Assembly: GCA_002690655.1 (NCBI GenBank)
Contig: NZFL01000001.1
Location: 62,001 to 126,000 of the forward strand
DNA: 64,000 bases
Direction of reading: 5' to 3'
Origin: Pedosphaera sp.
Lineage (GTDB): Bacteria; Verrucomicrobiota; Verrucomicrobiia; Limisphaerales; AAA164-E04
Below the pieces are notes generated by a model, which saw only the letters and a list, made by a program, of their open reading frames with translations, made no database searches and had not been told where the DNA came from. Position numbers and translations under genes: made by a program. Shown here piece by piece: positions 30,151 through 39,195 of the stretch. Every line of letters begins with the position of its first letter. The first letter of the stretch is position 1.

Positions 30151-31567
30151 ATCGTGTAAATCCTTTGAAAAAAGTTAGATTCACGTCCCCTGTGGGACCA
30201 TTTCTCTGTTTGGCGATTAACATGTTCACACCAATGGACTCCTGCTCTGATTGGGCAGGTCCATCATCATCGTCACCTTGACTCGGTTTGTAAAGCAAAC
30301 CTATCAGATCCGCATCCTGTTCGATCGCCCCGGATTCACGCAAATCAGACATTCGGGGCTTGCGACTTTTGTCTTTTTCAAGCTCACGGTTCAACTGACT
30401 GAGCACGATGACTGGCACTGAGAGTTCTTTTGCCAATGCTTTCACACCGCTGGAAATATCGGATATCTCCTGTTGGCGGTTCTCTGCACGACGCGCAGTA
30501 GAGTTGAGCAGCTGTAGGTAGTCAATGACAAATAGCTTAATCCCATGCTGCTGCGACATGCGACGGGCTCTGGCTCGAAGCTGGAGAACGGATAGACCGG
30601 GAGTATCATCAATCACGATCGGAGCCTTGGCAAGCTCGGTCGCAGCTTGAGTAATTCTTGGGAAGTCTCGTTCTGCAAAAAATCCGTCTCTCACCGCACG
30701 AAGGTTGATGCGGGCACGGCAACAGAGCATGCGGAGAATCAGGGACTCGGCAGTCATTTCCAGACTGAACACGCCAACCGGTTCATTTTGTTCCAGAGCA
30801 ACATGTTCTGCAATATTCATCGCCAGAGAAGTTTTTCCCATACTGGGGCGAGCAGCAATCACGACCATTTCACCCGGGTGCATCCCGTGAGTCATCTTAT
30901 CCAGATCGTGAAATCCTGAGGATAGCCCGGTGAGCATCCCCTGATTCTTGTGATAAGACTCCAAGGTGGAAATGGCATCACGCACCAGGGTTTTGATCGA
31001 CTTATCTTCATTTTCAGAGCGCTCTTCACTGATGGACAGGACGTCTCGTTCTACTGTGTCCAGAAGAGAATCAACATTGTCCTGCTCTTCATAAACACGG
31101 CCGACGATGTCAGAGCAGGTATGCAGCATTTTGCGCAACACATATTTTTCTCGAACGATTTCCAGATAGTAAGGGAGATTGAGCCCGGAAGGCGCTTTGT
31201 CCATCAAATCGTTGAGATAGGCCAGTCCCCCGACGTTGTTGAGTTGTTTGCGATCTCTCAAACTCTGAGAGAGTGTGAATATGTCAATAGGCTGCTTTTT
31301 ATCGTAAAGTTCAGCGATAAGGTCATAAAGCTCCCGGTGACGCAAGTCATAGAAAACCTCAGCACCTGACTTGAATTTTTCAATGCAGGTGCCCATGTTT
31401 TCGTTGGGATTGAGCATCACACAACCCAATACACCCTGTTCAGCCTCAATGGAATGAGGCGGTAAACGATCCAAGGGGCTCACCTCTTCCTTGCGACGAG
31501 TTTGGCGCTTGGTTCGTTTCAGATCGGGTTTGTCACTTTGGGTCTCTGTGGCGGCGTTGTCTGGCAT
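30101..31567 (-). CDS. dnaB: Replicative DNA helicase
   Basis: PHSIEAEQGVLGCVMLNP; MVVIAARPSMGKTSLAMNIAEHVA; LFVIDYLQLL; LSQLNRELEKD; start trimmed to MPDNAAT. Confidence 0.96.
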   Translation of the reverse strand: MPDNAATETQSDKPDLKRTKRQTRRKEEVSPLDRLPPHSIEAEQGVLGCVMLNPNENMGTCIEKFKSGAEVFYDLRHRELYDLIAELYDKKQPIDIFTLSQSLRDRKQLNNVGGLAYLNDLMDKAPSGLNLPYYLEIVREKYVLRKMLHTCSDIVGRVYEEQDNVDSLLDTVERDVLSISEERSENEDKSIKTLVRDAISTLESYHKNQGMLTGLSSGFHDLDKMTHGMHPGEMVVIAARPSMGKTSLAMNIAEHVALEQNEPVGVFSLEMTAESLILRMLCCRARINLRAVRDGFFAERDFPRITQAATELAKAPIVIDDTPGLSVLQLRARARRMSQQHGIKLFVIDYLQLLNSTARRAENRQQEISDISSGVKALAKELSVPVIVLSQLNRELEKDKSRKPRMSDLRESGAIEQDADLIGLLYKPSQGDDDDGPAQSEQESIGVNMLIAKQRNGPTGDVNLTFFKGFTRFENAAKVSEEDVPAGV

Positions 31568-31916
31568 CTTCACCAAGGAAAAGACAATCAGGGGAAAAAG
31601 GCAAACACGACTTCTTGGAAGGTTATTCATAGGTTATTCACAAAGAAGGTGACGGGAGATTGACAATCAGCATCGAAAATCAACCCTTGGATAAGACGAA
31701 TGGTCACAAAATTTCCGGCATCACTGATTGATTATCTGAAGAATCTGACAATGTCGGCCGAGTGTCATGGAGTTTATCTCAGGCTTAATTCAAAGCAGTG
31801 AAGCATCCGCGCTCGATTGCTGTTAGAAAAAAGAAAAATGTAACTGAAAAAATGAATCAAAACAAAGTTGCCTTTTCCTTGAGGTGTCAATGTCCAAGTG
31901 TTTAAGATTAAATCAC

Positions 31917-33242
31917 ATGAAGTCTTCATTCGAAACTCTGCGTTTCCTTGCCCATGGTTCATTCTGGGCGATTTCAACTACTCTCATGAATTCAGTTTTT
32001 AGCTTGGCAGCCGCAGACTGGCCAGAGTGGCGCGGGCCGCATTCCAGCAACGCAATTGAAGAAACCGGGTTTCCGGTCCAATGGTCCGCCGAGGACAATA
32101 TACGCTGGAAAGTCGATTTACCTGATCGTGGGAACAGCTCACCCATCGTGGTAGACGGGAAGGTAATCATTACTCAGGCCATCGAAAAAGAACATCGACG
32201 CATGACGCTGGCTTTTGACAGACAAACCGGCAAGCGCCTCTGGCAACAGGAAGTTATTTACGACCAGAAGGAAACTACTCATCAACAAAATCCTTACTGC
32301 GCTGCTTCGCCTACTACCGACGGTAAACGCATTGTTTCAACATACGGATCAGCTGGTGTTTATGCCTATGATTTGAACGGAAATATTCTCTGGAATCGAG
32401 ATCTTGGCCCCCAGGTTCACATTTGGGGCAGCGCCGTTTCTCCCGTTTTCCACGATAATCTCTGTATTATCTACCACGGTCCCGGCCCTCATGCCGCGAT
32501 TTATGCCTTGGACAAAGAAACCGGTAAAACGGTCTGGAAATATGTAGAGCCCGAAGTGAACCAAAAAGGCAGGACCGATGGCTTTCGAGGCAATGAAAAT
32601 GGTAATACAGGCTCCTTCAGTACGCCCCTCCCCATGGCTTATCAAGATCGTGAAGCATTGATCATGACTTTTCCTAACAACATGGTGGCTTTTGATCCTG
32701 CGAATGGTGAAAAGATCTGGTGGGCTTCGGGCATGAATCCTCTCGTTTACACTTCCGCCATCGTTGGAGATGGCATGGCGGTTGGCATGGGTGGATACAA
32801 AGGTTCCACCATCGGTGTCCAACTGGGCGGAAAGGGTGAGGTCACCCGCTCTCACCGACTCTGGCAAAACGTGGGAGAAGGCAACAACATAGGATCAGGA
32901 GTGATCTATGAGGGCCATATCTATTTCCTCAGTTCATCCGGAATCGCAAGCTGCCAGGATTTGAAGACTGGCAAAACCATTTGGGAAGAACGAGCCCGCG
33001 GACAGGGACGAAAAAGCTCCAGCTGGTCCACTATGATTCGCAGCGGTGAACACTTATACTGCCTGAATCAAAGCTCGGAAATGGTCATTCTGGAAGCAAG
33101 CCCATCGTTCAATCTAATTGCTATCAATCCGCTCGACAAGGCCATGTGTAACTCTACTCAGGCCATGTCCGACGGCGATATTTTCATCCGCACCTGGGAT
33201 CATTTATGGTGCGTCAGCAAAATAAAGATAAATACCTTGTGA
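31917..33242 (+). CDS. PQQ-like beta-propeller repeat protein, secreted
   Basis: DWPEWRGPHSSNAIEETGFPVQWSAEDNIRWKVDLPDRGNSSPIVVDGKVIITQA; repeats such as YALDKETGKTVWKY. Confidence 0.9.
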   Translation: MKSSFETLRFLAHGSFWAISTTLMNSVFSLAAADWPEWRGPHSSNAIEETGFPVQWSAEDNIRWKVDLPDRGNSSPIVVDGKVIITQAIEKEHRRMTLAFDRQTGKRLWQQEVIYDQKETTHQQNPYCAASPTTDGKRIVSTYGSAGVYAYDLNGNILWNRDLGPQVHIWGSAVSPVFHDNLCIIYHGPGPHAAIYALDKETGKTVWKYVEPEVNQKGRTDGFRGNENGNTGSFSTPLPMAYQDREALIMTFPNNMVAFDPANGEKIWWASGMNPLVYTSAIVGDGMAVGMGGYKGSTIGVQLGGKGEVTRSHRLWQNVGEGNNIGSGVIYEGHIYFLSSSGIASCQDLKTGKTIWEERARGQGRKSSSWSTMIRSGEHLYCLNQSSEMVILEASPSFNLIAINPLDKAMCNSTQAMSDGDIFIRTWDHLWCVSKIKINTL

Positions 33243-33345
33243 TCCTCCCCAGGCTGAACGCCTGGGTCGGATGCGTTTTGTTGACCTGCATATTTGTAAT
33301 TCAATCAGAAGAACCCGACAATCTGGACTGGACGCTGCAAGGGTG

Positions 33346-33855
33346 GTCAGTGCGGATGAGGCATTGAAGAACCTGAAAGAAGGCAACGGCTGGAAAAAGG
33401 ACAACATCCGTTCGCCGTCGTTCTGGAAGGCAGCAACTCACGTGTGCTACCCGAACTTGTTTTTGATCAGGGGCTGGGGGATCTGTTTGTAACTCGTGCA
33501 GCGGACAATGTGGTGGACGTCGACGTCACAGCAAGCATTGAATACGACACTGACCATTTGAGCACCAAATTGACCGTGGTCATGGGCCATACCAGCTGCG
33601 GAGCCGTACGCGCTGCAGTGAATTACTTGCCTGATCCCAATGGAGAACAAGCCGAAGTAGTGGACTGCTATTATAGTCATTGATACTATACAATCACGGG
33701 AAAAACAGATTCAGCAAACGGTTCATCAGAACGTCGAACAACCGGTGCAACGCCTTTCACCCGTTCCCGACCTGCGCAAGAGCCTCAAAGGCGGCAGTGT
33801 GAAGATTGCGGGTGCCATTTACAACATGCACACCGGAAAAGTGGCGTTGAAATAA
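33346..33855 (+). pseudogene. Decayed beta-class carbonic anhydrase
   Basis: Pieces in different frames: VVSADEALKNLKEGNG / GQHPFAVVLEGSNSRVLPELVFDQGLGDLFVTRAADN...VVMGHTSCGAVRAAV / ...LRKSLKGGSVKIAGAIYNMHTGKVALK. Confidence 0.8.
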
Positions 33856-34068
33856 GCGAATCCGACGTGATTTTTTCCGTGACACAAGATTACTGAAATT
33901 CAAAAAGCACACTGAAGACTCAGAGATGAGTAAATCTTAACTCTGAATTATTTGTGTTCTCTGCGGTAAAAAAGAAAAGTTCCTTTCCGCAGTGATAATT
34001 GCAACTATCGGAATCCTTCTCACCATTCTTGCCTTGCGATGATCCGTTTTTCTTGAGTGGATAGTGGC

Positions 34069-35529
34069 ATGCGAATTTTTCTGTTGTTTCTGTGGACGTG
34101 CTTTGTCATGCCTTGCGGATGGACAAGCTGGGCAGCTCCCAGAAATATCGTGCTTATCTTAAGCGACGATCACCGGCATGACTTCATGGGATTCATGGAA
34201 GGAGGGCCGGCCTTTCTCGAAACGCCGAACCTCGATCGCATGGCCGCGCAGGGCGCCCACTTCAGGAATGCATTTGTCACCACTTCACTTTGCAGCCCCA
34301 GTCGAGCAAGCATCCTGACCGGACAGTACATGCATCACCACCGTGTGGTTGATAACCAACGTCCGGTGGCAGAAGGGACACGCTTCTTTCCCGAGTACCT
34401 CCAGGAAGCCGGATACACAACTGGTTTCGTGGGCAAATGGCACATGGGTCACGACCATGATGAACCTCGCAAAGGTTTCAATCATTGGGTCAGTTTCAAG
34501 GGACAGGGAACCTATTTCGATCCCGAACTCAATCTTAACGGTTCCAGAAAGTCGTTCAAAGGATACACCACAGACATATTAGCTGATCAAGCGCTTGAAT
34601 GGCTCAAGACACGCAGCGATGAAGATCCTTTCCTGCTCTACCTTTCATTCAAAGCAGTGCATTACCCTTTTCAACCGGCGCCACGCCACCACGGACGTTA
34701 TGAAGACAAGGCCATTGATTACCCAATGACCATGGCCAATACCGAAAGCAATTACCAAACTCAATCCAACTGGATTCGGGAGCGACGGTATGGCATCCAT
34801 GGAATCGACCACATGGAAACCGGGCCACTTGACAAAGACCCAGTACCTTCCTTCGATGACCTTTACCATCGCTACTGTGAAACCGTGCATGGATTGGATG
34901 AAAACATCGGCCGCGTATTGGATTACCTCGACTCCAGTAAACTCATGGAAAACACCATCGTCGTTTATCTGGGTGACAACGGGTTTGCTCTTGGCGAGCA
35001 TGGGTTCTATGACAAACGCGATGCTTTTGAAGAATCGATCCGCATTCCCATGCTTGCCATGGCACCCGGGCTCATCAAACCAGGTTCAAAAATTGATGCC
35101 ATGATGCTTAACATGGACCTTGCACCTACCCTCCTAGAAGCAGCAAATATCAATATTCAAAAAAGCATGCAATTGGATGGTCAATCCGCCCTCCCCTGGT
35201 TAAGAGGTGAAACCATTCCATGGCGGGATCACATATTGTATGAATACCATTGGGAATGGAACTTCCCGGCAACACCAACCACACTGGCCATAAGAGGAGA
35301 TCGCTACAAATACATTTATTACCACGGAGTGTGGGATCGCAATGGATTCTATGACCTTGAGACCGATCCAAATGAACGAGTCAACTTGATCAAAATTCCT
35401 GCATACCAAGAGCAGATTCTGAGCATGCGAAGCCAATTGTTTCAGGAGTTGGATGCATCAGGAGGCTTAGTACTACCCGTGCGACCACCCAAGGGAGTAC
35501 AATTTTACGACCGCAAATTGCGGCGATAA
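34069..35529 (+). CDS. Sulfatase (formylglycine-dependent type), secreted
   Basis: NIVLILSDDHRHDFMG; sulfatase signature TTSLCSPSRASILTG; YTTGFVGKWHMG; VYLGDNGFALGEHGFYDKR. Confidence 0.95.
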   Translation: MRIFLLFLWTCFVMPCGWTSWAAPRNIVLILSDDHRHDFMGFMEGGPAFLETPNLDRMAAQGAHFRNAFVTTSLCSPSRASILTGQYMHHHRVVDNQRPVAEGTRFFPEYLQEAGYTTGFVGKWHMGHDHDEPRKGFNHWVSFKGQGTYFDPELNLNGSRKSFKGYTTDILADQALEWLKTRSDEDPFLLYLSFKAVHYPFQPAPRHHGRYEDKAIDYPMTMANTESNYQTQSNWIRERRYGIHGIDHMETGPLDKDPVPSFDDLYHRYCETVHGLDENIGRVLDYLDSSKLMENTIVVYLGDNGFALGEHGFYDKRDAFEESIRIPMLAMAPGLIKPGSKIDAMMLNMDLAPTLLEAANINIQKSMQLDGQSALPWLRGETIPWRDHILYEYHWEWNFPATPTTLAIRGDRYKYIYYHGVWDRNGFYDLETDPNERVNLIKIPAYQEQILSMRSQLFQELDASGGLVLPVRPPKGVQFYDRKLRR

Positions 35530-35562
35530 AAAAGGCCTTCCCATTTGGGAAGGCCTTTCGGT
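35525..35562 (-). terminator. Intrinsic terminator in a convergent gene gap
   Basis: Perfect 12-bp stem aaaggccttccc-attt-gggaaggccttt (35531-35558); minus-strand T6 tail follows the stem for the YceI-like gene. Confidence 0.7.
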
Positions 35563-35584
35563 TGATTATCATTCAGAAGCTCGT

Positions 35585-36232
35585 TTATCTTTTCTGGGTA
35601 AACCATTCAAAAGACAACGAAACTTCGTCGCCGGTTGTGATCAAACCAAGCGCAATCTTGGGAGCAGGTGCCTTGATGCCATGGTCAGACATCTTGATAA
35701 TGACTTTGCCCGCAACTTTCAATCCCTTGTCCGTTGGTGAAATATTCACTGGCATTGAAATTTCCTTTTTCACACCGGAAACTGTCAATTCACCTTTGGT
35801 ATCGTATTTCAAAGCATCTCCGATTTTACGCTCCCCCTTGGAGGGAGTCATTTCAGTGAGCTTGTAAGTAATCCAAGGGTGGTCATCCGCATTCATGGCG
35901 GTCAACATGACTTGATCCATGGTAGGCTTTCCACTCTTCATGGATCGGGCTGCCACTTTGACATTCACCTTGGGAGTCACTGACAATGCTGGAACCGCTT
36001 CCAGCGAAAGGTCAGAAGGGAACCCCCCCTCAAACTCCATGTTACCGGAGATCAATTTGCTTTCCACGGTCCAGTCGTGCACGGTGGAAGTTCCATCAAT
36101 CTTCATCGAGCTGCCTTTGAACATGCCTCGATATTTGACGGTTTCAGCGGAGACAGATGTGGCCAACAGCATGGCTGCCAAACAACCATTCCAGATAAGT
36201 CCTTTTAATTTGTGTATCATATACTTCTTCAA
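35585..36232 (-). CDS. YceI family protein
   Basis: Signal peptide; SSMKIDGTSTVHDWTVESKLISGNMEF; LTVSGVKKEISMPVNI; IKMSDHGIKAP. Confidence 0.9.
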   Translation of the reverse strand: MKKYMIHKLKGLIWNGCLAAMLLATSVSAETVKYRGMFKGSSMKIDGTSTVHDWTVESKLISGNMEFEGGFPSDLSLEAVPALSVTPKVNVKVAARSMKSGKPTMDQVMLTAMNADDHPWITYKLTEMTPSKGERKIGDALKYDTKGELTVSGVKKEISMPVNISPTDKGLKVAGKVIIKMSDHGIKAPAPKIALGLITTGDEVSLSFEWFTQKR

Positions 36233-36244
36233 TTAGGTTTAAAA

Positions 36245-37627
36245 TTATCCGAGGTCAAACAAGCTGTCGTCCAGTTCGACACGCTTATTGTTCATGGTCG
36301 CTTCATGTGCTTTAACAGCGATCACGTTAGCCTCGAATCCAAGCTGATATCCAGCTGCTGGTTTCTTGGACCCTTCAAGCTCAGCAAGATATTCACCTAG
36401 AATTTCATCGTCAGTATCACCGAAACTTGCAATGAAATCTTCCACACCCGACTGGTGGACATATGCATTATGCACGAATGCTTCCAATGCATACCACAAA
36501 GGAGTGTCGGTGAAGGGGCTCGCCTTTGCAGCTTCTTCACCGGAACCAGTCACGGTAGTCAATTTGGTCGCATTCGCGACCAAATAGATTCCAACCTCCT
36601 TGTGGAAAGTATCCTTTTTGGCATAAACCTCCCAACCGAGCATGGGAGCATCAGCTTCCTTGAACATCCAGGCTTGAGATCCGCGAACCATTAATGCCGA
36701 ATCCGTACCGTGATACATCTCATATTCGGAATCGAAGCTATTACAGAGTGTGATGTCAACGTAGGATTGAACACCATCGGGGTATTCCAGAGTGACTTGA
36801 GCCGTATCGGGAACATCACGTCCATCCTTCCAGAGAAGGTTGGATCCAAATCCTGAAACAGCCGAAGGTCGACCTGAGAGGAACCAGTTATTGGCGTCCA
36901 ACAAATGAATACCGATTTCACCTGCAATACCACACGACGTTTTTTTATCTAAACGCCAATTGATCTCACGCTCACGTTCATTGCTGGGAGCAGCACGCTT
37001 CCAACTGGTCTTTTTGTGCCACTGGGCACGGGCAAAAATAGAATGCCCCCATGCTCCGGTTCGAACGTAGTCCACTAGGAAATGGCGTTGGGGATCGCTT
37101 CTGTATTGAAGTCCCGCTTGAAAATACTGTTTGGGCGTATTTTTCGCAGCCAGGGCAATGGCTCGGGCATCCTCAATGGAGGAAGCGATGGGTGCTTCGC
37201 AATAGACATGTTTACCAGCCTTCAACGCATCAATGACGATCTCTTTGTGCTGATGACTTGGGGTAGCCACGACCACCGCTTCGACATTTTCGTCGGCAAG
37301 CAAGTCCTTGTAATTTTCATACTTGGTTGCCTCAGGAGCAGAACGGCCAGTGCGTCGCAGGAAAGCGCCGTAATGATCACAGATGGCGACAACGGGTGCA
37401 TTGGGCAGAACAGCCAAAGTGCCAACGATATCGCGACCGTGGTAACCGCACCCTATCACGCCGAATTTTACGGGAGGGCCGATGGGAGGCTTGCTTGACT
37501 GCGCATTTGCATCTGCAGGTTTGAAGGCGGTCGCGCCGCTGGCCATCATGGCCATCATGCCGGCCATGGAACCTCCCTTGAGGAAGTCGCGGCGATTTAA
37601 GTCCATTTTTTCTGTCTGATCTGTCAT
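36245..37627 (-). CDS. Gfo/Idh/MocA family oxidoreductase with Tat-type signal
   Basis: NRRDFLKGGSMAGMMAMMASG Tat-like signal; KFGVIGCGYHGRDIVGTL; GKHVYCEAPIASSIEDARAIA; GEIGIHLLDANNWFL. Confidence 0.92.
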   Translation of the reverse strand: MTDQTEKMDLNRRDFLKGGSMAGMMAMMASGATAFKPADANAQSSKPPIGPPVKFGVIGCGYHGRDIVGTLAVLPNAPVVAICDHYGAFLRRTGRSAPEATKYENYKDLLADENVEAVVVATPSHQHKEIVIDALKAGKHVYCEAPIASSIEDARAIALAAKNTPKQYFQAGLQYRSDPQRHFLVDYVRTGAWGHSIFARAQWHKKTSWKRAAPSNEREREINWRLDKKTSCGIAGEIGIHLLDANNWFLSGRPSAVSGFGSNLLWKDGRDVPDTAQVTLEYPDGVQSYVDITLCNSFDSEYEMYHGTDSALMVRGSQAWMFKEADAPMLGWEVYAKKDTFHKEVGIYLVANATKLTTVTGSGEEAAKASPFTDTPLWYALEAFVHNAYVHQSGVEDFIASFGDTDDEILGEYLAELEGSKKPAAGYQLGFEANVIAVKAHEATMNNKRVELDDSLFDLG

Positions 37628-37710
37628 AAATCCTTGCTCTTATGGGCGCTCATTCAATTGAGTAATTACCATAAAATTGTCACTTAATCACTCTGGGTCA
37701 AGGCTGGTGT

Positions 37711-39066
37711 TTAATCCAGTACTTTGATGCGAATGTTGCGCAAAGCAACGGCGCCATGGTCTCCCTGAACGAATAGTGAGCCGGGCTGATCAACATTGGC
37801 ATCCAACTCACTGCCAGTAGCCCTGTTTACTTCAACATTTTCGTGTACTTGGACGCCATTAAGAGTCACACTTATTCGATTACCCTTGATGGTGGCCTCT
37901 ACTTCCTGCCATTCACCTGCGCGCCGGGAAGCTTGAAGTGAAACAGGCTTCACGCTGTATATGGCACCATTTCCACCCATTGCAGGTTTTTTACCGTAGT
38001 CATCGAAGATTTGGATTTCATGGCGTCCTCTGAGATAAAAGCCACTATTACTGCCTTTGGGAATCAGGTATTCGTAGCGCACGGTGAAGTTCCAGAATTT
38101 ATCATTGGTTACAATATCAGTACCATGCTCACCTTTACCTACTGTGTTGACCATCATGCCATTCTGCACATTCCAACTCTTGGCACCGTCTTTTTGACGG
38201 AGTTTCCAACCATCAAGGTTAATGCCATTGAACAAAGGTTTGAAGCCGGCTGCACGTTCTTCGGCACTCACTTCGTAGCGGTTGTTAATGGGTTTGCCAT
38301 CACCTTTGGCAAGACCAAGCGCCCAGTGGATTCCTCCAAGGATGTGTTTCTGGTAGTGATCACTGGTCCAGATATCTTCGCGATGCCCAAGAGAAGTGTA
38401 GAAAACTTTGCCTTTGCCATACTCGCTGCACCATGCGATGGGATAATCTCCGGGTGCGGTGGTATTTGGATGGCTATCCTGGCTCAAAAGACCGTGCACG
38501 CGATCGCGATGGAAGTTTTTGAGAATATAAATCTCGTCATGCACTTTAAAGTTTTCCCCATAGTGTTGACAGGCAGGATGATGACCATCTTCAACCCGAG
38601 CAATCACTGTCGCTTGTGCGCCATGAGTCTGGAACTCGCCACCAATCATGCCGACAAACTTGGGGAATCCATGAAATGTATCTGAGGCAGAATGCATGCC
38701 AATAAAGGCTTTGCCGCTTTGAAGCCATTCCAAGAAATACTCGCGATTGGGGATAGGCAAATCACCCGTCGTATTGGCAAAAATGACGCCGTCATAATGC
38801 TTGAGGGCTTCTGGATTCATTTTTTCCGAAAGTTCCTCATCGTTACGCGCATAATCCACATCAAATTCTTTGGAGTGATCAGCCAGGGTTCCCAGCACCG
38901 ATTCAGCGGTGGGTATGGAAGAATGACGGAACCCTTTAGTTACGGTAACAACCAACAGGTTTTTGGATGCGGCCTCAATGGAAGCGCCAGCTAGACAGGC
39001 TATCGCGACAATGAAGCCAACGACAGGTCGGGTAAGTGATGATTTATTCATACAATTTTCGATCAA
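37711..39066 (-). CDS. ThuA domain + DUF1080 (3-keto-disaccharide hydrolase-like) fusion protein
   Basis: N-terminal ThuA (LLVVTVTKGFRHSSIP...FIGMHSASDTFHGFPKFVGMIGGEF); C-terminal DUF1080 (FKPLFNGINLDGWKLR...GSNSGFYLRGRHEIQIFDDYG). Confidence 0.93.
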   Translation of the reverse strand: MIENCMNKSSLTRPVVGFIVAIACLAGASIEAASKNLLVVTVTKGFRHSSIPTAESVLGTLADHSKEFDVDYARNDEELSEKMNPEALKHYDGVIFANTTGDLPIPNREYFLEWLQSGKAFIGMHSASDTFHGFPKFVGMIGGEFQTHGAQATVIARVEDGHHPACQHYGENFKVHDEIYILKNFHRDRVHGLLSQDSHPNTTAPGDYPIAWCSEYGKGKVFYTSLGHREDIWTSDHYQKHILGGIHWALGLAKGDGKPINNRYEVSAEERAAGFKPLFNGINLDGWKLRQKDGAKSWNVQNGMMVNTVGKGEHGTDIVTNDKFWNFTVRYEYLIPKGSNSGFYLRGRHEIQIFDDYGKKPAMGGNGAIYSVKPVSLQASRRAGEWQEVEATIKGNRISVTLNGVQVHENVEVNRATGSELDANVDQPGSLFVQGDHGAVALRNIRIKVLD

Positions 39067-39195
39067 TGATTAAATAGTCCCTGATTCTGAAACCAAGATG
39101 AAGCCTGTGATAACGGTTCATGACATGTGTCGTCAGGCGTCAGGGTAGATTCTGGTTTAAGCTCTCCACGCAAAGGGTCAAGGAATCTTTCAACC

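Noticed and set aside
38011-38685. 224-aa plus ORF opposite the ThuA/DUF1080 gene
   Set aside because: Antisense to a strongly supported fusion gene; no recognisable motifs.
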